A stretch of 13,705 nucleotides of DNA, taken from contig CALMRM010000281.1 in the NCBI GenBank assembly GCA_937871605.1, positions 1 to 13,705 of the forward strand. The letters run 5' to 3'. Below are positions 6,620 through 13,211 of this stretch, in pieces. Every line of letters starts with the position of its first letter. Within the stretch, counting starts at the first letter, position 1. The notes beneath the pieces were generated by a model, which made no database searches, had not been told where the DNA came from, and saw only the letters and a list, made by a program, of their open reading frames with translations. Source of the DNA: an uncultured Terriglobus sp. (GTDB taxonomy: Bacteria; Acidobacteriota; Terriglobia; Terriglobales; Acidobacteriaceae). Position numbers and translations under genes: made by a program.

Positions 6620-9560
6620 GCCCCTCTCCGTTTCTGAATTTGTGCAGCGCTGGAAGATTGCCTCGCTGAAAGAAAGTGCCGCCGCCCAGTCACACTTCAT
6701 CGACCTGTGCGACATGCTTGGCAAGCCTCACCCCGCAGCGGTGGACCAGGTGGGCGACCGCTACACCTTTGAGAAGCACGTCACCAAGCTCAAGGCAGGC
6801 GACAAGGGCTTTGCCGACGTCTGGCTGCGCGACCATTTCGCCTGGGAGTACAAGGGCAAACACAAAGACCTGCACAAGGCCTACCTGCAACTGGCCGACT
6901 ACCGCGAAGACCTCGGCAACCCGCCGCTGCTCGTGGTCTGCGACCTGAATCGCTTTCAGGTCCACACCAATTTCACGAGCACGGCAAAGCGAATCTACTC
7001 GTTCGACCTCGACGACCTCGGGCGCAACGTGGTTACGGCCACCTGCCCCATCCCGCCGCTCGACGTACTGCGTGCGCTGTTCGACGACTACAACGTCCTG
7101 CGGCCAGAGCGCACCGCCGCCCGGGTCACCGAAGACGCCGCCAAAAAGTTCCTGCGCATCGCCGAGCGGCTTGAATTGGAGCCCCGCGCAGAGAAGCCCA
7201 CCAAGGCACAGATCGCGCACTTTCTCATGCGCATCGTCTTCTGCCTCTTCGCCGACAGCATCGGACTGCTGCCGAAGCACGTCTTCCGCGACATGGTCAC
7301 GGCACACCGCACCCGCCCCAAAAAGTTCCGCTTGAAGCTGACGGACCTGTTTGCCGCCATGAGCAGCGACGATGCCGAGGAGCGTTACTTCGGCGAGCAC
7401 GACATCAAGCACTTCAACGGTGGCCTGTTCAATGACAGCACCACCATCGAGCTGAACGAGGGCGACATGGGCATCCTCTACGATGCCGCCAGCAATCTCG
7501 ATTGGTCGCACATCGAACCGGCCATCTTCGGCACCCTATTTGAGCGTTCGCTCGACGCAGACAAGCGCTCGCTCATTGGCGCGCACTACACCGGCAGTGC
7601 CGATATCCTGCTGCTGATTGAGCCGGTGGTCATGCAGCCGTTACGCCGCCGCTGGGCTGACACCAAGTCAGAAATCACCCAAACCCTCAACCCCGTCATC
7701 CTGAGGAGCGAAGCGACGAAGGATCCCGCCGAAGCCACAACAGGCAACGACGCCTCCACCTTTCCCGCAACGGACCAGCCCAGGCCAGGCAAGCGCGGCC
7801 TGTCGTTTCTAGACGAGACCAAGGCCCGCGCCCGCGCCGAAGAACTCATGAGCACCTGGCTCGACGAACTCACCGCAGTCACCGTGCTCGACCCCGCCTG
7901 CGGCTCCGGCAACTTCCTCTACATCGCCATCCAGCAACTGCTGGACCTGTGGAAAGAAGCAAAGGACTTTGCGCTGCAGCAGGGCCTGGCCGTGGTGCGC
8001 CCCGGCAAGGTCAGCCCCCGCCAACTCTTCGGCATTGAGACGGACTTCTACGCCCACGAACTCAGCAGCATGGTCGTCTGGATCGGCTACCTGCAATGGA
8101 TGCACCAGCACGGCGAACCCATCGTGGACGAACCCATCCTCGAAAAACTCACCAACATCGAACGCGGCGACGCCATCCTCCGCTACGACGCCGAAGGCAA
8201 ATCGTACGAACCCGAGTGGCCGAAAGCGGATTACATCGTGGGCAATCCACCATTCCTTGGTGGAAATAAGTTGAGACAAGAATTAGGAGATTCGTATGTG
8301 GAGAGCTTATTTTCTGTCTACCGCAATAGAGTCGCTCCATTCGCAGACATTGTTTGCTACTGGTTCGAGAAAAGCCGGCTTGCTGCCCTAGACACAACCG
8401 TGAGTGCAGGGCTTCTCGCAACACAATCAATAAGGGGTGGCGTAAACAGGAAGGTGTTGCAACACATCCTTGATGATGGACTGCAAATTTTCTTCGCTGT
8501 TTCTGAACGCCAGTGGCCACTTGACGGAGCAGTAGTTCGAATCTCAATGGTTGCGTTTACGAAGACCGAAGTTGCAATCGCGACCCTTGATGAAGTGGCA
8601 GTGTCTGCCATTCACGCCGACCTAACAGCCGGGGTAAACACTACTAGAACAGAAGTGCTGTCTCAGAACAGTGGCCTCTGCTTTATGGGAATGTCTCCCA
8701 AAGGTCCATTTGATGTAGATCAGGTAACTGCAAAGAAGATGCTGTCTGCGCCATTAAATGTGAACGGCAGACCGAATCGAGATGTGATTAAACCGGTGAT
8801 AAGTGCCATAGACCTCACTGGTTCGCATCGGAACAGGTGGACGATTGACTTCGGAGTGTCTTCTTCAAGACAGGAAGCAGCACAATACGAGATGCCTTTT
8901 CAGTATCTGGTTACTCACGTCAAACCGGTACGCGAGAAAAATGCACGCAAGGCATACCGAGATTATTGGTGGAGGTTTGCGGAGCCACGTCCTGGGTTGC
9001 GGCGTCACGCGGCAGGTAAGACTCGCCTCATAGTGACGCCTGCCGTTTCCAAACACCGTGTTTTTACATGGGTGTTTCCGGAGATAGTACTTAGTCAGGG
9101 CACTCTTGTGATCACCCGCGATGACGACTATTTTCTCGGTGTTCTCCAATCGCGTTCCCACAAAATCTGGGCCCTCAGACAAGGCACTCAACTTGAGGGT
9201 CGTCCACGCTATACGCCGAACACCACCTTCGACACCTTCCCGTTCCCATGGCCGCCCGGCCACGAGCCGCAGGACGACCCGCGCGTGCAGAGCATTGCCG
9301 CCGCCGCAAAGACTCTGGTGGAACTGCGCGACCGCTGGCTGAACCCGCCGGACACCCCGGAGGCGGAACTGAAGAAGCGCACCCTGACCAACCTGTACAA
9401 CAAGCCGCCGCAGTGGCTACTGGACGCGCACCGCACGCTGGACGAAGCCGTCTTCGCCGCCTACGGGTGGCCAGCTGACCTCTCCGATCAGCAACTGCTC
9501 GAAAGGCTGCTGGCCCTGAACCACCAACGCGCCGCCGCGCAGGGAGCTGTCAAACAGTAG
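6618..9560 (+). CDS. MmeI-family single-chain restriction-modification enzyme (Type IIG/IIL, adenine methyltransferase plus nuclease)
   Basis: A 980-residue protein combining endonuclease, N6-adenine methyltransferase and target recognition in one chain; relatives methylate one strand and cut at a distance. The N-terminal nuclease (about 1-155) keeps D67-x9-E77-x-K79 (ADVWLRDHFAWEYKGK), the same D-x9-ExK pattern as MmeI. A helical connector follows (about 165-290). The methyltransferase has IGAHYT (320-325), SAM-binding motif I DPACGSGNF (425-433) and catalytic motif IV NPPF (543-546). The recognition domain lies roughly at 620-840, and the family C-terminus is present (TLTNLYNKPPQWL...AVFAAYGWPADLSD). 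All key residues are intact, so activity is plausible. Residues about 545-861 are encoded by clearly lower-GC DNA, and residues about 355-393 form an unusual linker containing a repeat-like segment. No separate specificity, methyltransferase or defence-island genes adjoin it. There is no ribosome-binding site before the ATG; the N-terminus agrees with the family. Confidence 0.93.
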   Translation: MPLSVSEFVQRWKIASLKESAAAQSHFIDLCDMLGKPHPAAVDQVGDRYTFEKHVTKLKAGDKGFADVWLRDHFAWEYKGKHKDLHKAYLQLADYREDLGNPPLLVVCDLNRFQVHTNFTSTAKRIYSFDLDDLGRNVVTATCPIPPLDVLRALFDDYNVLRPERTAARVTEDAAKKFLRIAERLELEPRAEKPTKAQIAHFLMRIVFCLFADSIGLLPKHVFRDMVTAHRTRPKKFRLKLTDLFAAMSSDDAEERYFGEHDIKHFNGGLFNDSTTIELNEGDMGILYDAASNLDWSHIEPAIFGTLFERSLDADKRSLIGAHYTGSADILLLIEPVVMQPLRRRWADTKSEITQTLNPVILRSEATKDPAEATTGNDASTFPATDQPRPGKRGLSFLDETKARARAEELMSTWLDELTAVTVLDPACGSGNFLYIAIQQLLDLWKEAKDFALQQGLAVVRPGKVSPRQLFGIETDFYAHELSSMVVWIGYLQWMHQHGEPIVDEPILEKLTNIERGDAILRYDAEGKSYEPEWPKADYIVGNPPFLGGNKLRQELGDSYVESLFSVYRNRVAPFADIVCYWFEKSRLAALDTTVSAGLLATQSIRGGVNRKVLQHILDDGLQIFFAVSERQWPLDGAVVRISMVAFTKTEVAIATLDEVAVSAIHADLTAGVNTTRTEVLSQNSGLCFMGMSPKGPFDVDQVTAKKMLSAPLNVNGRPNRDVIKPVISAIDLTGSHRNRWTIDFGVSSSRQEAAQYEMPFQYLVTHVKPVREKNARKAYRDYWWRFAEPRPGLRRHAAGKTRLIVTPAVSKHRVFTWVFPEIVLSQGTLVITRDDDYFLGVLQSRSHKIWALRQGTQLEGRPRYTPNTTFDTFPFPWPPGHEPQDDPRVQSIAAAAKTLVELRDRWLNPPDTPEAELKKRTLTNLYNKPPQWLLDAHRTLDEAVFAAYGWPADLSDQQLLERLLALNHQRAAAQGAVKQ
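7693..7727. repeat. dispersed-repeat-like segment embedded in frame in the restriction-modification gene
   Basis: The stretch beginning CCGTCATCCTGAGGAGCGAA and ending CGACGAAGGATCC resembles a repeat I know as common between genes in acidobacterial and other genomes (GTCATCCTGAGCGAAGCGAAGGA-like). ATCCT and AGGAT at its ends can pair around a GCGAAGC centre. It is read as VILRSEATKDP (about residues 360-370) in the linker between the helical and methyltransferase domains and keeps the frame open. Confidence 0.5.
8245..9205 (+). other. lower-GC block within the restriction-modification gene (probable exchanged recognition region)
   Basis: Hand-counted GC: 37/60 at 6781-6840 and 45/60 at 9241-9300, against 25/60 at 8281-8340 and 29/60 at 8761-8820. 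The change is abrupt at both edges: just after the NPPF codons on the left, and near the conserved PRYTPNTTFDTFPFPW segment on the right. Codons in the block often end in A or T, unlike the rest of the gene. This fits replacement of the recognition-domain DNA by recombination between conserved flanks. Confidence 0.7.
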
Positions 9561-9665
9561 GGCGAGCTAGGGCCGCTGTCCACGGCACTGCGGAGAGGGT
9601 CGGCGCACAGGTACACTGACGTAGGCTTGCGGGTGGCCGCAATACCCTTTGGCACGGCACGACGG

Positions 9666-10310
9666 ATGAGCACGCGATTTACCTGGACAAGCGCCTTTGG
9701 CAAGGGCAGTGGATGGCTGCTGCACCGCATTGTGCGGGGGCTGGCCCTGTCGCGCATTTCACCCAATACGCTCACGTTTGTTGGTCTGGTCATCAATATT
9801 GCCGCGGCCTTCTTTTTTGGCTATGCGCGCGGCAGCAACGCCCACCGCATGTTTCTGTACGCCGGCCTCATCCTGATTGGCGCGGGCCTGTTCGACATGG
9901 TGGACGGCCGGGTGGCGCGGGCCACCAACCAGGTGTCGGTGTTTGGCGCGTTCTTTGACTCGGTGATCGACCGCTACAGCGACGTGGCTATCTTCTTTGG
10001 CCTGCTGGTCTTCTATGCGCGCGGCAACCGGTTTGTGTACGTGGTGCTGGTCGCCTTTGCCATGACCGCGTCGCTCATGGTGAGCTACACCCGGGCGCGG
10101 GCCGAGGCGCTGATCGGTACTTGCAAGGTCGGCTTCATGGAGCGGCCCGAGCGCATCGTGCTGGTCATCCTGGGTGCGCTGTTCGACACCTGGGGGGTCA
10201 TGGCTCCGGCGCTGTGGGTGCTGGCATTTTTGAGCACGGTCACGGTCATCCACCGCATTCGCTACACCTATGTGCAAACAGAGCGGCAAAAGCTGCGCGC
10301 AGCGGTGTAA
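9666..10310 (+). CDS. CDP-alcohol phosphatidyltransferase, phosphatidylinositol-phosphate-synthase-like
   Basis: A 214-residue inner-membrane enzyme that transfers a phosphatidyl group from CDP-diacylglycerol to an alcohol. The family motif is perfect: D77-x2-D80-G81-x2-A84-R85-x8-G94-x3-D98-x3-D102 (FDMVDGRVARATNQVSVFGA onward). About five to six hydrophobic segments are visible (roughly 34-53, 62-76, 106-118, 122-140, 164-178, 180-195). SYTRARAEALIGTCKVGFMER (140-160) resembles the inositol-phosphate type (PIP or archaetidylinositol-phosphate synthases) more than PgsA or PssA; that assignment is an inference. ATG 9666 was preferred to the upstream in-frame TTG 9627 and GTG 9633; none has a strong ribosome-binding site. 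It lies 105 nt after the restriction-modification gene, probably with its own promoter (weak TACACT at 9612-9617). Confidence 0.9.
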   Translation: MSTRFTWTSAFGKGSGWLLHRIVRGLALSRISPNTLTFVGLVINIAAAFFFGYARGSNAHRMFLYAGLILIGAGLFDMVDGRVARATNQVSVFGAFFDSVIDRYSDVAIFFGLLVFYARGNRFVYVVLVAFAMTASLMVSYTRARAEALIGTCKVGFMERPERIVLVILGALFDTWGVMAPALWVLAFLSTVTVIHRIRYTYVQTERQKLRAAV

Positions 10311-10328
10311 GTCACGCGTTTGAACGTA

Positions 10329-10411
10329 CAAAAACGCACGTTGAACGCCCTCACTTGCTGCATTCTGCACTCCCAAATGCATCGATGGGCACGCTCACGT
10401 GCGTGTTTTTG
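10329..10411. terminator. wide inverted repeat between convergent genes
   Basis: CAAAAACGCACGT (10329-10341) and ACGTGCGTGTTTTTG (10397-10411) are complementary apart from a 2-nt bulge, enclosing about 55 nt. Each strand reads into a T run at its far end, so it could serve as a bidirectional terminator for the phosphatidyltransferase and the small secreted protein gene. The loop is unusually long for that role. Confidence 0.4.
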
Positions 10412-10478
10412 CAGCTTCAACAGGCGCTTAGCGCACAGCGCACCGCTCTGGCGAATTTCGGACCCCGGAACGGGCGTT

Positions 10479-10859
10479 CTAATGCTCCTGCCGGGTGAGT
10501 TTTACCGGCAGATCCAACTCGCCCCGGTCCAGGGTGCCCTCCAGCATGGCGGCTGACCGGAATCCACTCGCCTTTGCCCCGGCGGCATCCTCAAAGTGCA
10601 GGTGCAGGATGTTGCCGTCTTCATCCTGCAAGACCAGCGTGGTGCCGAAGCGGCGACTGTCCACAAAGCGAATCTCTCCTGCCTGGCTGCGGTAGCTGTA
10701 GCGGCCGTCGCGCAGGGTGTCGTCCGCCACCTCCAGCTGAAGTGTCACCTGCTGCTGGCCGATAGTACCTGCATACCGCAGCGTTGCGGGTGCCTGTGCA
10801 GCCGCAAGCATTCCCGAGAACAGGACAGCAAGGGCAACGAAGCGAAGGCGGGGAGGCAT
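10479..10859 (-). CDS. small secreted protein of unknown function (126 aa)
   Basis: The protein begins with a clear signal peptide (basic PPRLR, then a hydrophobic core LAVLFSGMLAAA, probable cleavage after AQA at residue 23). The mature ~103 residues look all-beta: TLRYAGTIGQQQVTLQLEV, GRYSYRSQAGEIRF, TLVLQDEDGNILHLHF and a final EGTLDRGELDLPVKL. This pattern of short strands reminds me of periplasmic beta-sheet proteins that start YxGxIG...VxLxL, but I recognise no named family and no catalytic motif. No cysteines are present after the signal peptide, so it is not a lipoprotein. No good ribosome-binding site precedes the ATG. It converges on the phosphatidyltransferase gene. Confidence 0.75.
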   Translation of the reverse strand: MPPRLRFVALAVLFSGMLAAAQAPATLRYAGTIGQQQVTLQLEVADDTLRDGRYSYRSQAGEIRFVDSRRFGTTLVLQDEDGNILHLHFEDAAGAKASGFRSAAMLEGTLDRGELDLPVKLTRQEH

Positions 10860-10879
10860 GTTGCGGAGAGCCTACCAGA

Positions 10880-10931
10880 ACCGGCCTACCCGGGTCTGTT
10901 TTCCTACTCAGGACCTGCTGGTTAGGCCGGT
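10880..10931. repeat. inverted repeat in the 10860-11106 intergenic region
   Basis: ACCGGCCTA (10880-10888) and TAGGCCGGT (10923-10931) are perfect 9-bp complements separated by 34 nt, just upstream of the leftward secreted-protein gene. A second, smaller pair (GTAAC 10967-10971, GTTAC 10981-10985) follows. These could be an operator, an RNA hairpin or repeat remnants. The remainder of this gap is AT-richer and shows no confident promoter. Confidence 0.4.
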
Positions 10932-11106
10932 AGGTAATGTATCCTTCCCCACTTAGTAAATCCGTGGTAACCATGTAGCAGTTACGCGTCCTATGGCACA
11001 TTCCAAAAGGGAACGCGGCAGAGATTTTGTTTGGAGAACACCGCATTTCTCCCGCAATTTCAGCGAATATCAGACCTAAGGACTTACCGCTCTTCAGGAT
11101 TTGTCT

Positions 11107-11292
11107 ATGATGATGGAATTGCTGGAAACCTTTTCTTCTCCCCTGTCTGTAAAGCACACCTACGAGGATGACGTCCGCGACGAGCTCTGCCTGCAGTTGG
11201 CAGAGAGCGTCAGCGATCTGGGCGCCTGCGAGTTCTCACGCGAGACCGTCGCAGACGACACCCGATGGCTGGTCATCGTCAAGCGGCTGTGA
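11107..11292 (+). CDS. small hypothetical protein (61 aa)
   Basis: Starts with three consecutive ATG codons (MMMELLETFSSPLSVKHTYE) and ends WLVIVKRL. It is acidic through the middle (YEDDVRDELC, residues about 19-28) with a hydrophobic C-terminal strand. It has two cysteines (C28 and C40) and no signal peptide. AGGA lies about 9 nt before the first ATG, and codons are GC-rich at the third position, so translation is plausible. No family is recognised. It stands alone, 98 nt before the mutarotase gene on the same strand. Confidence 0.55.
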   Translation: MMMELLETFSSPLSVKHTYEDDVRDELCLQLAESVSDLGACEFSRETVADDTRWLVIVKRL

Positions 11293-11377
11293 TTAAGTAG
11301 TCGTGCTGCCTTGGTTCACGAAGCCCAACCGTGGCGGTGAGCTGCACCTCCTGCTCCAGCGATAGACTGGAGTCTCT

Positions 11378-11384
11378 GGAGGTG
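11378..11384 (+). promoter_or_regulatory. ribosome-binding site that fixes the mutarotase start
   Basis: GGAGGTG, 6 nt before ATG 11391. The frame is open back to a GTG at 11331, but this near-perfect Shine-Dalgarno favours the ATG. Confidence 0.75.
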
Positions 11385-11390
11385 TGGCCC

Positions 11391-12332
11391 ATGCCGCAGT
11401 CCCTTGCTGAACTTCAGCAGCGTTTCGCCGTACGCGACCACGTCTCGTTCCACGAGGACGAGCCGGGCATGCTGCAGATGCGCGTGGTGGCGCACCTGTC
11501 CGAGGCTACGGTGTACCTGCAGGGCGCGCACCTGACGCGCTGGACACCGGCGCGCGGCAACCCAGTGCTGTACCTCTCACCCAAATCGGCGCTGGCACCG
11601 GGCAAGCCCATCCGCGGCGGCATGCCGGTGCTGTTTCCCTGGTTTGGCCCACGCTGGAATGCAGCGGAGTTCGACGCGGCACACGGCACCACCAGTCCCA
11701 TGCACGGCTTTGCCCGCACGGAGGTGTGGACCGTGGACCGCGTCCACCTGAATCCTGACGGCGAGATCCACGTGACGCTCTCGCTTGACCCCAGCGAGCA
11801 GGCGCGCAGCCTGGGCTACGGCGACTTTCACGCAGTGGTGGACTTTCGTTTTGGGGCGGAGCTGCAGCAGGCACTGACTGTGACGAACCGCGGCACGGAA
11901 CCCATGGTGTTTGAGGAAGGGCTGCACAGCTACTACGCCGTGAGCGACGTGCCCGCGGCGCGGCTGCTGGGCCTACGCGGCAGCACCTACCTGGACAAGC
12001 GCGACAACATGGTGCGCAAGGTGCAACGGGAAACCGAGTTTGCCTGGACGCGCGACGTGGACCAGGTGCACGTGCACACGGCAGAGCCGCTGGTCCTGCG
12101 CGACCCGGTGGGCAAACGCTCCATCCACATCACCAAGGAAGGCTCGCAGACCACCGTCATCTGGAATCCGTGGAGTGTGCTGACCCCGGCCTTCACCGAC
12201 CTCCAGGAGGACAGTTGGCAGCACTTTGTCTGCGTGGAAACGGTGAACGCCCTGGATGACCGCATCACTCTGGCCCCAGGCGCGAGCCATGGCATGGCCG
12301 TGACGGTGCGCGTGGAGGCCGACCATGCCTGA
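11391..12332 (+). CDS. D-hexose-6-phosphate mutarotase (YeaD/aldose-1-epimerase-like)
   Basis: A 313-residue cytoplasmic enzyme of the galactose-mutarotase fold that interconverts alpha and beta anomers of glucose-6-phosphate and related sugars. Family features: GAHLTRW (45-51), the phosphate-site loop PIRGGMPVLFPWFGPR (73-88, with R75 and R88), SPMHGFAR (103-110, H105), FEEGLHSYYAVSD (174-186, H179) and catalytic-type E283 in CVETVNA (281-287). The length is within the usual 290-315 range. The start is supported by GGAGGTG. Its last 8 nt overlap the rpiA start, so the two sugar-phosphate genes form an operon and are probably translationally coupled. Confidence 0.93.
   Translation: MPQSLAELQQRFAVRDHVSFHEDEPGMLQMRVVAHLSEATVYLQGAHLTRWTPARGNPVLYLSPKSALAPGKPIRGGMPVLFPWFGPRWNAAEFDAAHGTTSPMHGFARTEVWTVDRVHLNPDGEIHVTLSLDPSEQARSLGYGDFHAVVDFRFGAELQQALTVTNRGTEPMVFEEGLHSYYAVSDVPAARLLGLRGSTYLDKRDNMVRKVQRETEFAWTRDVDQVHVHTAEPLVLRDPVGKRSIHITKEGSQTTVIWNPWSVLTPAFTDLQEDSWQHFVCVETVNALDDRITLAPGASHGMAVTVRVEADHA
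12314..12318 (+). promoter_or_regulatory. ribosome-binding site of rpiA inside the mutarotase gene
   Basis: GGAGG, 6 nt before the rpiA ATG at 12325, within the mutarotase coding end. With the ATGCCTGA overlap (12325-12332) it indicates translational coupling. Confidence 0.7.
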
Positions 12333-13029
12333 ATCTGCGCAACAGCACGCGGCCAAGCTGGCTGCGGCACACGCCGCCCTGCGCTTTGTGGAGCCGGGCA
12401 TGGTGGTGGGCCTGGGCTCCGGCACCACGGCGACGCTCTTCATCCAGCTGCTGGGCGAGCGCGTGCAGCAGGGATTGCAGATTCAGGGCATCGCCTCGTC
12501 TGACAGCAGTGAGCAGCTGGGCCGCTCGCTGGGGATCCCGATCACGAGCTTCGACCAGCACCGCAGCATTGACGTGGCCATCGATGGCGCGGACGAGGTC
12601 GCACCCGGCCTGGCCCTGATCAAGGGTGGCGGCGGCAAGCTCCTTCGCGAGAAGATCGTTGCGAGCGCGTCGAAGCGCTTTATCATCGTGGCCGACGACA
12701 CCAAGCTGGTGCCGCAGCTGGGCCGCTTTCCTTTACCAGTGGAGGTCATCCGCATGGCCGTGCCGCTGGTGACGGAGCGGCTGGTGACGCTTGGCCTCAA
12801 GCCGGTCATCCGGCAGGCAAAGGACGGCAGCGGGCCGTACCTCACCGACGAGGGCAACATCCTGCTGGACTGCCACTCTGACGGCATTGCCGACGCGGCG
12901 AAGACTGCCGCGGACATCCGAGCGATCGTGGGCGTAGTAGAGCACGGGCTGTTCCTCAACATGGCGGAACGCGTGCTGCTGGCGGGCGCGGACGGCGTGC
13001 GTGAGCTCACGGCGGGCGAGCGCTGGTGA
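12325..13029 (+). CDS. rpiA: ribose-5-phosphate isomerase A
   Basis: A 234-residue cytoplasmic enzyme of the non-oxidative pentose phosphate pathway that interconverts ribose-5-phosphate and ribulose-5-phosphate. The signatures are complete: GLGSGTT (29-35, phosphate loop), DGADE (87-91), KGGGGKLLREK (100-110), LTDEGNILLD (residues about 173-182) and VEHGLF. D87, D90, K100 and E109 line up with the E. coli catalytic residues D81, D84, K94 and E103 at a constant offset of six. The length is normal. It is coupled to the upstream mutarotase by an 8-nt overlap, a sensible pairing since both act on phosphorylated sugars. Confidence 0.97.
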   Translation: MPESAQQHAAKLAAAHAALRFVEPGMVVGLGSGTTATLFIQLLGERVQQGLQIQGIASSDSSEQLGRSLGIPITSFDQHRSIDVAIDGADEVAPGLALIKGGGGKLLREKIVASASKRFIIVADDTKLVPQLGRFPLPVEVIRMAVPLVTERLVTLGLKPVIRQAKDGSGPYLTDEGNILLDCHSDGIADAAKTAADIRAIVGVVEHGLFLNMAERVLLAGADGVRELTAGERW

Positions 13030-13060
13030 GCACCGGTGCCTTTAGGACCACTCACCCCGA

Positions 13061-13149
13061 TGGGTGCCCCATATCTCGCGTGCGAGATGTGAGGTTCCCG
13101 GACACTCGGCACTCCAGATCCCACATCTCTTCGAGATATGGGGCACCCA
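13061..13149. repeat. 89-nt palindromic repeat with nested hairpins
   Basis: The ends are perfect 18-bp complements: TGGGTGCCCCATATCTCG (13061-13078) and CGAGATATGGGGCACCCA (13132-13149). Each half can also fold alone: CATATCTCGC with GCGAGATGTG (10 pairs including one G-T, 2-nt loop) on the left, and CCCACATCTC with GAGATATGGG (9 of 10 pairs) on the right. The GGGTGCCCCAT...TGGGGCACCC pattern resembles an intergenic repeat I associate with Acidobacteriaceae. It sits between rpiA and maf. Confidence 0.75.
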
Positions 13150-13211
13150 GCCCGTGTTTGTACCCGCATGCTGTGCTCTGCAAACAGCCTTACAAGAGCG
13201 AAAGAAACACA

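Noticed and set aside
6618..9560. PglX of a BREX system or the methyltransferase of DISARM or a Type I system
   Set aside because: The N-terminal D-x9-ExK nuclease and the family C-terminus fit MmeI-type enzymes, and no brx, pgl, drm, hsdS or hsdR partner lies nearby.
9561..9665. Attachment site or tRNA marking an integrated island around the restriction-modification gene
   Set aside because: No tRNA, integrase, direct repeat or transposase was found on either side; only the gene's interior has foreign composition.
10310..11106. CRISPR array or tandem repeats in the intergenic regions
   Set aside because: The repeats seen are inverted and non-periodic; no spaced direct repeats occur.
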